This document shows, piece by piece, positions 1 to 7,029 of a DNA stretch of 13,912 nt (positions are counted from its first letter, which is position 1; each line of letters opens with the position of its first letter). This DNA comes from Deltaproteobacteria bacterium (GTDB taxonomy: Bacteria > Desulfobacterota > JAENJC01). The DNA lies in contig JAENJC010000047.1 of the NCBI GenBank assembly GCA_016844545.1, forward strand, positions 4,756 through 18,667. Direction: 5' to 3'. The notes under the pieces are model-generated. The model saw only the letters and a program-made list of their open reading frames with translations. It was not told where the DNA came from and searched no databases. The position numbers were made by a program, and so were the translations under genes.

Positions 1-492
1 GGGGACGACCCTCCGGTATCCCCTGTTGCTGTCCTCCCTTATTGCCCATCCCTTCTCCCTGATGAGGAGTTCCGCCTCGTCCTTTGTGTAAAAAGGCCCG
101 ATCGGTTTTGTGGGATTTGAGAAGGCCGTGTCTTCCCTGTCGACCACAACCTGGGTGACCACTGTTACGACATCCCTGACGATCTCTGTCTTTTTGAGTA
201 GATTGTAAAGGGCCTGCTGGATGACAAACCCTATCCCACCTTCGGATTCCGCATCGCAAATGTACAGAGGCATTGGAGGTATGATCTCCTTTGCAGCTTC
301 ATTCTGGATCACAATGAACCCGACTATGGGCCCGTTGCCGTGTGTAAGGACTACCCTGTATCCCATCTCAAGAATCCTGGCGATGGAGGCCGTCGCAGCA
401 TTCATGTGCTCAGTCTGCTCCTCAATGGTCCCCTTTTCACCCCGCCTTATCAGGGCGTTCCCGCCGATAGAGACTATGGCAAGTTTCTTCAT
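1..492 (-). CDS. arcC: Carbamate kinase, C-terminal part outside window
   Basis: Reading the minus strand from the ATG at 492 gives 164 uninterrupted residues to the window edge, about half of the usual 310. Family hallmarks appear in order: the N-terminal phosphate loop SIGGNAL (8-14), the segment THGNGPIVG (50-58), MPLYICDAESEGGIGF (74-89), TQVVVD (113-118), the highly conserved NPTKPIGPFYT (126-136) and RRVVP (160-164). Carbamate kinase interconverts carbamoyl phosphate plus ADP with carbamate plus ATP in the cytoplasm, most often the last step of arginine or agmatine fermentation or of purine-ring breakdown. The start overlaps the stop of the upstream gene by 4 bases (ATGA), so translation is probably coupled. 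No carbamoyltransferase or deiminase is visible, so the pathway it serves cannot be read here. A catabolic or an anabolic (archaeal-type) role are both possible. Confidence 0.9.
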   Translation of the reverse strand, partial: MKKLAIVSIGGNALIRRGEKGTIEEQTEHMNAATASIARILEMGYRVVLTHGNGPIVGFIVIQNEAAKEIIPPMPLYICDAESEGGIGFVIQQALYNLLKKTEIVRDVVTVVTQVVVDREDTAFSNPTKPIGPFYTKDEAELLIREKGWAIREDSNRGYRRVVP

Positions 493-1796
493 GACTTAAT
501 AAACTCCTCTACCATCTCCTTAATTCCAGGCCTCCCTATCTCCTCTACCTCATACCTTACCGTTACCGTCGGCCTGTTTATCTTTATGATCTTACCCAGG
601 TCCACAGGGGTTGCTATAAGGACGAGGTCGCAGGGGGTACTGTTTATTGTATCCTCCAAGTCCTTTATCTGCGCCTTTGAATACCCCATTGCAGGGATAA
701 GCTCCGTCAGGCCGTTATATGAATCGAGTATCTCTTTGATGGAGCCTCTTGCATACGGTCCGGGTTTCACAAGCTCAGCCCCATGTCTCTTTGCAGCTAT
801 AACTCCTGCCCCGTATGACATCCCGCCGTGGGTCAATGTCGGTCCGTCTTCAACCACCAGGACCCGCTTCCCCTTTATATCCATTCCGTCCTCCAATGTA
901 ATACGAGAGGCCGTGTAAATGATCTTTGCATCAGGGTTTACGCCTTTTATGTTCTCCATGACGGTCTTTACATCCTCTTCCTTGGCTGTATCCATCTTGT
1001 TTATTATAAGACAATCGGCCCTCATGAGGTTTGCCTTACCAGGATAGTATAAGAGTTCATGTCCGGGCCTGTGTGGGTCCAAGACCACGATTTCCAGATC
1101 GGGCCTGATAAACGGAAGGTCGTTGTTCCCGCCGTCCCAGACAATTATTTCAGCCTCTTTCTCTGCCTCCCGCAGCACATCGCCGTAATCAATCCCTGCG
1201 TAGACGATGATGCCTGCATCTATCAAGGGTTCGAACTCCTCTCTCTCTTCAATGGTGCACTCTGAAATGTCGTCATGGGATGAAAACCTCTGGACCCTCT
1301 GCTTTAAAAAGTCCCTGTATGCCATAGGGTGGCGGATAGCTACGACATCTTTTCCCATCTCCTTAAGGATGCGGCAGATAAGTCTCGTGACGCCGCTCTT
1401 CCCGCACCCTGTTCTCACGGAGCAGACCGAGATGACGTGCCTTGATGAATTCAGCATGGTCCTTTCCGCCCCCAGCAGGTGAAAATCGGCGCCCAGGGCA
1501 TTCACGAGGGACGCCCTGTGCATCACATATTCATGGGAGACGTCGCTGTAAGAAAAAAAGACATCGGAAACGCCGAGGTTTTTTATCAGGTTCGGGAGCT
1601 CATTTTCGGAAAAGATGGGTATACCTTTTGGGTACAGAAGGCCCGCAAGCTGGGGAGGGTATCTCCTGTCATTGGCAATAGGTATCTGGGCGGCTGTAAA
1701 TGCCACAACCTCGAACTCCGGGTCCTCCCTGAAACAGGTGTTGAAGTTATGGAAATCCCTCCCTCCGGCGCCCATTATGATAACCCTTTTTCTCAT
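489..1796 (-). CDS. Cyclic 2,3-diphosphoglycerate synthetase-like P-loop protein
   Basis: The 435-residue protein starts with a Rossmann-like segment (RVIIMGAGGRDFHNF, 4-18). A P-loop TGCGKSG follows at 129-135, then an acidic strand-end motif WDGGNND (220-226), a guanine-type NKMD (266-269) and the signature EDGPTLTHGGMSYGAG (316-331). This architecture matches the COG2403 'predicted GTPase' family. Its characterised archaeal member (Methanothermus cDPGS, about 460 residues) uses ATP to close 2,3-diphosphoglycerate into the cyclic form. The bacterial function is not established, and the substrate here could be another acyl phosphate or phosphoester. It is the first gene of a minus-strand pair with carbamate kinase, overlapping it by 4 bases. 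The ATG at 1796 has no convincing Shine-Dalgarno and I see no clear minus-strand promoter. It diverges from the aspA operon. Family assignment is fairly sure, the reaction is not. Confidence 0.75.
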   Translation of the reverse strand: MRKRVIIMGAGGRDFHNFNTCFREDPEFEVVAFTAAQIPIANDRRYPPQLAGLLYPKGIPIFSENELPNLIKNLGVSDVFFSYSDVSHEYVMHRASLVNALGADFHLLGAERTMLNSSRHVISVCSVRTGCGKSGVTRLICRILKEMGKDVVAIRHPMAYRDFLKQRVQRFSSHDDISECTIEEREEFEPLIDAGIIVYAGIDYGDVLREAEKEAEIIVWDGGNNDLPFIRPDLEIVVLDPHRPGHELLYYPGKANLMRADCLIINKMDTAKEEDVKTVMENIKGVNPDAKIIYTASRITLEDGMDIKGKRVLVVEDGPTLTHGGMSYGAGVIAAKRHGAELVKPGPYARGSIKEILDSYNGLTELIPAMGYSKAQIKDLEDTINSTPCDLVLIATPVDLGKIIKINRPTVTVRYEVEEIGRPGIKEMVEEFIKS

Positions 1797-1850
1797 ACGA
1801 TAGATTAAACCACAAAAAGCTGAAGTTTGCCACAGTACCAGGTGAGGTGT

Positions 1851-1879
1851 TTGACACGGACGCCAACATTGGCTAATAT
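1851..1879 (+). promoter_or_regulatory. Sigma70-type promoter of the aspA-sdh operon
   Basis: A perfect -35 TTGACA (1851-1856) is followed after exactly 17 bases by TAATAT (1874-1879, 4 of 6 to consensus). Transcription would begin near 1886, about 20 bases before the ATG at 1905. This also argues against any aspA start upstream of the promoter. Confidence 0.65.
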
Positions 1880-1904
1880 TCAGAGCGGAGGGCTCAAAAT
1901 CATT

Positions 1905-3296
1905 ATGAAGACAAGGATTGAAAAGGATTCACTTGGTGTCATGGAGGTGCCTGTTGATGCCTATTACGGCATCCATACGGTCAGGGCCATGGATAACTTC
2001 TCCATCAGCGGCCTCAGGGCAGAGCCGTCCTTTGTAACCGCCACTGTCCGGGTAAAAAGGGCTGCTGCCATGGTAAATAGATCTCTGGGGGTTCTTGGCA
2101 AGGATATAGCGAATGCGATAATCCAGGCCTGCGATGAGATCGTGGAGGGAAGGCTCAGGGAACATTTCGTTGTGGACGTGTTCCAGGCAGGGGCCGGGAC
2201 ATCCCACAACATGAATGTCAACGAGGTCATTGCCAACAGGGCCATAGAGATAATGGATGGAAAGAAGGGGGACTACTCCATTGTCCATCCCAACGACCAT
2301 GTGAACCTTTCTCAGTCCACCAACGACGTATTTCCAACGGCCATGAGGTTGGCCGCCATCTCCATGCTAAAGGAGCTTCTACCCACACTTACCCGGCTGG
2401 AAGTGACCCTTAAGGCCAAGGGTGAGGAGTTTTACCCTGTGGTCAAGGCAGGGAGGACCCACCTCCAGGATGCTACACCCATAAGGCTTGGACAGGAGTT
2501 CATGGGATATTCGGTATGCATAAGGAAGAACGTACATAGGATAGAGATGGCCTCTGAAGGGCTTTATGAGCTTGGTATTGGCGGGACAGCGGTTGGGACG
2601 GGTATGAATTCAAACACACTTTACAGGGGAATGGTGATAGAGGAGCTTAGAAAGGAGACAGGTCTTGACCTCAAAGCGTGTGACGATCTTAGGGAGTCCA
2701 TGCAGTCCATGACAACCTTTGTTGCCCTATCCGGGGCATTGAAGGGGATAAGCCTGGACCTTATAAGAATAGCCAATGACCTGAGGCTCCTCAGCTCCGG
2801 CCCTATGACAGGGCTCAGGGAGATAGAGCTTCCGGCAGTCCAGGCAGGCTCATCCATAATGCCTGGCAAGGTAAACCCTTCCATGGCAGAGATGCTTGAC
2901 ATGGTCTGCTTCCAGGTCACAGGCAACGACCTTACCATCTCTATGGCCTCGCAGGCGGGTCAGCTGGAGCTGAACGTAATGATGCCCGTAATCTCCCACA
3001 ACCTCCTTCAGTCCATAAAGATACTCAATAACGGGGTTTCCGCCTTTACAGAGAGGTGCATAAAGGGTATAAAGGTGGACGGGGATAGGTGCAGGGAGTA
3101 TGCCGAAAAGAGCCTCGGTATTGTTACTGCTCTGACCCCATACATTGGTTACGAGGCGTCGGCCAGGATAGCCCAGGAGGCCCTTTCATCCCGAAAGGGG
3201 ATAAAGGATGTGGCAATTAATAAGGAGGTCTTGAGCAGGGAGGAGCTGGAAAGGGTGTTGGATGTCGAGAGGATGACTGAACCGGGGGAAAAGTAA
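1905..3296 (+). CDS. aspA: Aspartate ammonia-lyase (aspartase)
   Basis: The enzyme splits L-aspartate into fumarate and ammonia in the cytoplasm. From ATG 1905 the protein has 463 residues, close to the 470-480 of known aspartases. It begins TRIEKDSLGVMEVPVDAYYG, as family members do. Further family segments are AGAGTSHNMNVNEVIANRA, the HVNLSQSTND region, GRTHLQDATP, and the superfamily signature GSSIMPGKVNP at 315-325 with the flexible-loop catalytic serine expected at S317. Overall resemblance is to aspartases rather than class II fumarases, but the two are close and fumarase activity cannot be fully excluded. A TTG at 1827 in the same frame would add 26 non-homologous residues and lies upstream of the promoter, so ATG 1905 is preferred; GGAGGG at 1887-1892 is its likely ribosome site, with long spacing. 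The stop overlaps the next start by one base (TAATG), tying fumarate production to the Sdh/Frd complex downstream. Confidence 0.92.
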   Translation: MKTRIEKDSLGVMEVPVDAYYGIHTVRAMDNFSISGLRAEPSFVTATVRVKRAAAMVNRSLGVLGKDIANAIIQACDEIVEGRLREHFVVDVFQAGAGTSHNMNVNEVIANRAIEIMDGKKGDYSIVHPNDHVNLSQSTNDVFPTAMRLAAISMLKELLPTLTRLEVTLKAKGEEFYPVVKAGRTHLQDATPIRLGQEFMGYSVCIRKNVHRIEMASEGLYELGIGGTAVGTGMNSNTLYRGMVIEELRKETGLDLKACDDLRESMQSMTTFVALSGALKGISLDLIRIANDLRLLSSGPMTGLREIELPAVQAGSSIMPGKVNPSMAEMLDMVCFQVTGNDLTISMASQAGQLELNVMMPVISHNLLQSIKILNNGVSAFTERCIKGIKVDGDRCREYAEKSLGIVTALTPYIGYEASARIAQEALSSRKGIKDVAINKEVLSREELERVLDVERMTEPGEK

Positions 3297-3610
3297 TGCT
3301 CAACTGGTTTTTTCAAAGGGTCACAGCCATATTCCTTGTATTAGGGATGGCTGTTCATGTCCTTGTGCTTCCCCTTGGAGGGGAGAGGTTGTCCTATTCC
3401 CTGACCTCGGGAAGGCTCTCCCACATGGGATGGATTGTATTTGACCTTCTCCTCCTTTTATCCTGCATATACCACGGATTAAACGGGATATGGGGTGTAA
3501 TCCTTGATTACAACCCTAAATATTTAAAGACCACCATAGGTTACACCCTTTTTACCATTTCCTTGATCTTCTCCATCCTTGGTGTAGCTGCCATACGAGG
3601 TTTCAGGTAA
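3296..3610 (+). CDS. sdhD: Succinate dehydrogenase/fumarate reductase membrane anchor, SdhD-like
   Basis: A 104-residue membrane protein with three hydrophobic spans (about 9-27, 46-69, 80-100). The N-terminal QRVTAIFLVL and the second-helix YHGLNGIWGVILDY resemble the SdhD pattern in which a histidine precedes a glycine-rich stretch and a DY pair. H60 corresponds by position to the haem b ligand of E. coli SdhD, and a second histidine, H21, sits in helix 1. As an anchor it would hold SdhAB at the inner face of the cytoplasmic membrane and help form the quinone and haem sites. It starts on the last base of the aspA stop (TAATG) and ends in the same arrangement with the next gene. The D-like subunit comes before the C-like one, the reverse of the E. 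coli order. Small anchors diverge fast, so the C/D naming is tentative. Confidence 0.78.
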   Translation: MLNWFFQRVTAIFLVLGMAVHVLVLPLGGERLSYSLTSGRLSHMGWIVFDLLLLLSCIYHGLNGIWGVILDYNPKYLKTTIGYTLFTISLIFSILGVAAIRGFR

Positions 3611-3966
3611 TGGGATTTATCAAAGAGCTTTACCTGAACAGGCACCCTGGGCAGTACGCCTTTTCAATGCACAGGGTCACCGGGGTTGTCCTTACCATCT
3701 ATCTTCTTTTACACATAACCCTCCACAGCACGGCACTACTGTTTGGCCCCGATATATACGACAAAGTTCTTTTAACCCTGGAAAACCCCTTTGGACGCCT
3801 CCTGGAGCTACTGACGATGCTTGCTGTTGTGATCCACATGTCAAACGGGTTAAGGCTCCTCTTGATAGACTTCTTTGACATGGCAAGGGGGCACAGGAGG
3901 CTGGCCTTTCTGGCAGTATCCTTTACTGTTATATTCATGGGATATGCGGTCTGGGTGATTCTATGA
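3610..3966 (+). CDS. sdhC: Succinate dehydrogenase/fumarate reductase cytochrome b subunit, SdhC-like
   Basis: A 118-residue membrane protein with three spans (about 24-46, 64-88, 98-117). It carries the SdhC signature SMHRVTGVVL (19-28), in which S-x-H-R-x-T/S-G lines the quinone pocket, and in helix 2 the motif IHMSNGLRLLLIDF with H76 at the position of the SdhC haem ligand. Helix 1 contributes two more histidines, H35 and H39. With H21 and H60 of the partner subunit this gives histidines in both helix 1 and helix 2 of both anchors, which would allow two haems as in type A enzymes; that is inference. It overlaps the previous gene by one base and the flavoprotein gene by four (ATGA), so the four subunits are probably made in a coupled way. 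Confidence 0.82.
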   Translation: MGFIKELYLNRHPGQYAFSMHRVTGVVLTIYLLLHITLHSTALLFGPDIYDKVLLTLENPFGRLLELLTMLAVVIHMSNGLRLLLIDFFDMARGHRRLAFLAVSFTVIFMGYAVWVIL

Positions 3967-5666
3967 TCTATCATCAGGCAATAATCGTGGGAGGAGGGCT
4001 GGCAGGGCTTAGGGCAGCCATAGAACTGAACAGATGGGGTATAGATACGGCCATTATCTCAAAGGTCCATCCCCTGAGGTCCCATACTGTTGCTGCCCAG
4101 GGAGGGATAAATGTGGCCATCGGGAATAACCCCCTTGCCGCATCGGACAGCCCTGAAACCCATGCCTTTGACACCATAAAGGGAAGCGACTACCTGGCTG
4201 ACCAGGGTGCGGTATTGAAGATGTGCCGGATGGGGCCGGGGCTCGTCTATGAGATGGAGCACTGGGGATGTCCATTCAGCAGGAATGACGAGGGAAGGAT
4301 TGCCCAGAGGCCATTTGGAGGGGCAGACTTCCCAAGGACATGCTATGCGGCAGACAGGACCGGGCATGCCCTCCTTAACACCATCTTCGAGAGGGCTGTC
4401 TATCATGAAATCGCCATTTACTCCGAGTATCTTGTAACCTCTCTGGCCTTGGATGACGGGGTCTGCCAAGGGCTTATCGCCCTTGACCTGAAGAGCGGAA
4501 TGCTTGTCCCTTTTTCCTCTGATGCAGTGATATTTGCCACCGGTGGGGCAGGGAGGCTCTATGGGAGATCCACCAATGCCCTGATAAACACCGGGATCGG
4601 CACGGCTATACCCTACCGGGCAGGTGTGCCGCTTAAGGATATGGAGTTTATCCAGTTTCACCCGACAACTCTTTTCGGTACGAACATCCTTGTCTCCGAA
4701 GGGGCAAGGGGAGAGGGGGCCTATCTCCTTAATAAAAGCGGGGAGAGGTTCCTGGCAGATTATGAAGACTCCAGGGAAAAGATGGAGCTTTCCCCAAGGG
4801 ATATAGTGGCGAGGAACATGGTCCGGGAGATGGAAAAGGGGGGAGGCTTTGAAGGGGGACACCTCCACCTGGACCTGCGCCACCTTGGAAAACAGAAGAT
4901 AGAGGAGAGGCTTCCGGGAATAAGGGAGCTTTCCATGAAGTTTGCGGGTATAGACCCTGAGATGGAACCCATACCTGTCCAGCCTGGACAGCATTACACA
5001 ATGGGCGGGATCGATACGGACGCAGAGGGAAAGACCGTTGTTAAAGGATTTTTTGCTGCCGGAGAATGTGCCTGTGTAAGTGTCCACGGCGCCAACAGGC
5101 TTGGAGGGAACTCCATCCTTGAGGCCCTGGTGTTCGGGGCCATTGCGGGTGAGGGGGCTGCCTCATATATCGAGGGGAAGGAGAAGATGAGAGAGGAAGG
5201 GATGGTCCTTGATTCCCTGAAGAGGGAAGAGGAGGAGATTAAAAACCTGATGGCGTCGGCAGGGAAAGAAAGGGTTCCTGACCTTTGGGAGGGGATAAAC
5301 AGGGTCATGGACGATAATGTAGGGATATTCAGGGAAGAAAGGTCCCTTAAAGAGGGATTGGACAAGGTAAGGGAGTTAAAGGAAAGATCTAAGGCACTTG
5401 CCTTGTCATACAAAGGGAAGTCCTTCAATTACGAACTGTATTGGGGCCTGGAGCTTCAAGGTAGCCTTGATGTGGCAGAGGCCGTAATCCTTGGGGCCCT
5501 GGAGAGGAGGGAGTCGAGGGGTTCCCACTTTAGAAGGGACTATCCTGTGAGAAATGACGGATCTTTTCTGAAGCATTCGATAGTTAAATATACAGAAGAG
5601 GAGCCGTCCTTGATTTATAGAGATGTCGACATAATCCTCTTTGAGCCAAAGGAGAGGAGGTACTGA
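3963..5666 (+). CDS. sdhA: Succinate dehydrogenase/fumarate reductase flavoprotein subunit
   Basis: The 567-residue flavoprotein carries the dinucleotide-binding VGGGLAGLRAA (9-19) and RSHTVAAQGG (39-48), where H41 is the expected covalent FAD attachment. Dicarboxylate-site elements are QFHPTTLFG (231-239), GARGEGAYLLN (247-257), R279 in SPRD as candidate proton shuttle, HYTMGGI (344-350) and HGANRLGGNS (375-384). It interconverts succinate and fumarate on the cytoplasmic side and passes electrons to SdhB. The length is close to that of SdhA and a little shorter than bacterial FrdA. Sequence alone does not fix the physiological direction. The neighbouring aspartase, which makes fumarate, favours a reductive role at least under some conditions. 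It overlaps sdhC by 4 bases and sdhB by 1 (TGATG). Confidence 0.95.
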   Translation: MIYHQAIIVGGGLAGLRAAIELNRWGIDTAIISKVHPLRSHTVAAQGGINVAIGNNPLAASDSPETHAFDTIKGSDYLADQGAVLKMCRMGPGLVYEMEHWGCPFSRNDEGRIAQRPFGGADFPRTCYAADRTGHALLNTIFERAVYHEIAIYSEYLVTSLALDDGVCQGLIALDLKSGMLVPFSSDAVIFATGGAGRLYGRSTNALINTGIGTAIPYRAGVPLKDMEFIQFHPTTLFGTNILVSEGARGEGAYLLNKSGERFLADYEDSREKMELSPRDIVARNMVREMEKGGGFEGGHLHLDLRHLGKQKIEERLPGIRELSMKFAGIDPEMEPIPVQPGQHYTMGGIDTDAEGKTVVKGFFAAGECACVSVHGANRLGGNSILEALVFGAIAGEGAASYIEGKEKMREEGMVLDSLKREEEEIKNLMASAGKERVPDLWEGINRVMDDNVGIFREERSLKEGLDKVRELKERSKALALSYKGKSFNYELYWGLELQGSLDVAEAVILGALERRESRGSHFRRDYPVRNDGSFLKHSIVKYTEEEPSLIYRDVDIILFEPKERRY

Positions 5667-6376
5667 TGGAGAGGACCTTCAGGGTAATGCGTTGCGATCC
5701 AGAAAAGGACAAAAAACCGTATCTTCAGGAATACCAGGTCTCTGCAAGGGACGGGATGACGGTCCTTGAGGGGTTGTTTTATATTCAGAGGAGGCTCGAC
5801 CCTTCCCTGGCCTTCAGGTTTTCATGCAGAGGCTCGGTCTGCGGCTCATGCGCCATGAACATAAACGGAAGGAACAGGCTTGGATGCGAGACACAGGTAT
5901 CCTCTCTGAAAGGGGTTATTAAGGTCAGGCCCCTTGGGCATTTTAAGGTCTTGAGGGACCTTGTGGTGGAGCTTGATGGATTCTGGGAGAAATACAGGAG
6001 GGTAAGGCCTTACCTCATCCCTTCATCCTTACCCCCTGAAAAGGAGAGACTCCAGAGCCCGGAGGAGAGGGGAAGGATCGGGGATACCGCAGACTGCATA
6101 CTCTGCGCCAACTGCCATGGTTCATGCACTGTTACAGGGACAGACAGCGAGTATCTCGGCCCCGCTGCCCTCTTGAAGACGGACAGGTTCCTCAGGGACA
6201 GCAGGGATGTGGCAGGAGATGAGAGAATAAGGATAGTAGATGGGGTTCACGGGATTTGGAGGTGCCACACCATACTGAGCTGCCAGGATGTTTGCCCAAA
6301 AGAGCTGAGTCCCACCTCATCCATCATGGACATGAGGAAGAGGCTGGTAAGGAAGAGGGGTAACGATGGGCGTTGA
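5666..6376 (+). CDS. sdhB: Succinate dehydrogenase/fumarate reductase iron-sulfur subunit
   Basis: The 236-residue protein relays electrons from the flavin to the quinone site through three clusters. A plant-type [2Fe-2S] site is formed by C54, C59, C62 (CRGSVCGSC) and C74. The C-terminal ferredoxin-like domain has C144, C147, C150 and C210 for [4Fe-4S] and C154, C200, C206 for [3Fe-4S]. The spacing of these seven cysteines matches the E. coli subunit exactly. The residues after C154 (TVTGTDSEYLGP) lack the proline and tryptophan pair that contribute to the E. coli quinone pocket, so quinone binding may differ, perhaps for menaquinone; that is inference. It is the last gene of the operon. An 88-base gap with a new promoter follows. 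Confidence 0.95.
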   Translation: MERTFRVMRCDPEKDKKPYLQEYQVSARDGMTVLEGLFYIQRRLDPSLAFRFSCRGSVCGSCAMNINGRNRLGCETQVSSLKGVIKVRPLGHFKVLRDLVVELDGFWEKYRRVRPYLIPSSLPPEKERLQSPEERGRIGDTADCILCANCHGSCTVTGTDSEYLGPAALLKTDRFLRDSRDVAGDERIRIVDGVHGIWRCHTILSCQDVCPKELSPTSSIMDMRKRLVRKRGNDGR

Positions 6377-6396
6377 TGAAAAGAAGGTCTTTTATC

Positions 6397-6425
6397 TTGG
6401 TTTTATACATAAGGTGGTGTATAAT
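6397..6425 (+). promoter_or_regulatory. Candidate promoter of the queF unit
   Basis: A perfect -10 hexamer TATAAT (6420-6425) lies 17 bases after TTGGTT (6397-6402, matching only the TTG of the -35 consensus). It sits in the short gap after sdhB, about 40 bases before the queF start, and would separate queF expression from the sdh operon. Confidence 0.5.
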
Positions 6426-6464
6426 TTTTACCCTTAAGATAGCTATTTTTATCAGGAGAGTGTT

Positions 6465-6824
6465 GTGAAATACGGCGAGAAAGCCATAAAAGACGCGAAG
6501 ATAGAGCCCTGGGAAAACCCTTATACTGACAGGGACTACCGCGTAGATATCTCGTTCCCTGAGTTCACATGCCTTTGTCCGCGGTCGGGGTATCCTGATT
6601 TCGCAACCATAAGGATAAGCTATGTGCCGGACAAATATATAGCGGAACTGAAGTCCCTGAAACTGTACCTTAACTCATTCAGGGACGAGCATATATCCCA
6701 TGAGTCTTCTACGAACAAGATATTCGACGAGCTTAAAAATGCCCTTAAACCAAGGTCCCTGGAGGTTATTGGCGACTTCAATGAAAGGGGAAATGTGAAG
6801 ACGGTTATCAGGGTGACGATGTAA
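6465..6824 (+). CDS. queF: NADPH-dependent 7-cyano-7-deazaguanine reductase, short QueF type
   Basis: QueF reduces the nitrile preQ0 to the amine preQ1 with two NADPH, the last free-base step of queuosine tRNA modification, in the cytoplasm. The 119-residue protein has the type I pattern FTCLCPRSGYPDFATI, where C38 (of LCP) is the expected nucleophile that forms the thioimide and D45 the proton donor. The QueF motif E-x-KSLK-LYL (61-69) is followed by SFR and H79-E80 for substrate recognition. It is shorter than the roughly 165 residues of the Bacillus enzyme, mainly at the C-terminus. The start is GTG 6465 with AGGAGA at 6454-6459. It opens a unit with two further genes. I see no preQ1 riboswitch in the leader. 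Confidence 0.93.
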   Translation: MKYGEKAIKDAKIEPWENPYTDRDYRVDISFPEFTCLCPRSGYPDFATIRISYVPDKYIAELKSLKLYLNSFRDEHISHESSTNKIFDELKNALKPRSLEVIGDFNERGNVKTVIRVTM

Positions 6825-6825
6825 T

Positions 6826-7029
6826 ATGCTGTTATGCCCATTTTGCGGTAATGAGCTGAAAGAAAAGTCGGCTGGCGGCTGGAACTGCCAGTGCGGGGAG
6901 TTCGTCCCTGAAGGGTACGCCAAGAATACAGCCAGCTGCCAGTGCGAAGGTTGCAAAATCGTAAATGTCTGCCCTATCAAAAAGCTGGGCGGTGACCCTC
7001 TCCGTAAGGAGTTCGGGGTCATGGCTTGA
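6826..7029 (+). CDS. Small eight-cysteine zinc-ribbon-like protein, unknown function
   Basis: The 67-residue protein begins two bases after the queF stop. It has a CPFC knuckle (C4, C7) followed by CQC (C21, C23), which together look like one zinc ribbon. A second cluster follows, CQCEGC (C38, C40, C43) plus C49. Eight cysteines in 67 residues suggest two zinc sites or a zinc site plus an Fe-S site. I do not recognise a named family. The stop TGA (7027-7029) overlaps the possible TTG start of the methyltransferase gene at 7026, and its upstream neighbour is queF, so a role near RNA modification or ribosome maturation is possible but is inferred from context alone. Confidence 0.65.
   Translation: MLLCPFCGNELKEKSAGGWNCQCGEFVPEGYAKNTASCQCEGCKIVNVCPIKKLGGDPLRKEFGVMA

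Noticed and set aside
1827..1904. N-terminal extension of aspartase from a TTG at 1827
   Set aside because: The extra 26 residues have no aspartase character, and a TTGACA-17-TAATAT promoter lies inside this stretch, so transcription would start after the TTG.
4059..5087. Long minus-strand open frame (342 codons) opposite sdhA
   Set aside because: It is fully antisense to a strongly conserved flavoprotein gene, its product is rich in Pro/Cys/His without recognisable motifs, and it is an expected shadow of biased codon use.
6377..6464. preQ1 riboswitch in the queF leader
   Set aside because: The leader lacks the compact C-rich/A-rich preQ1-I pattern and no pseudoknot partner for the ribosome site is visible.
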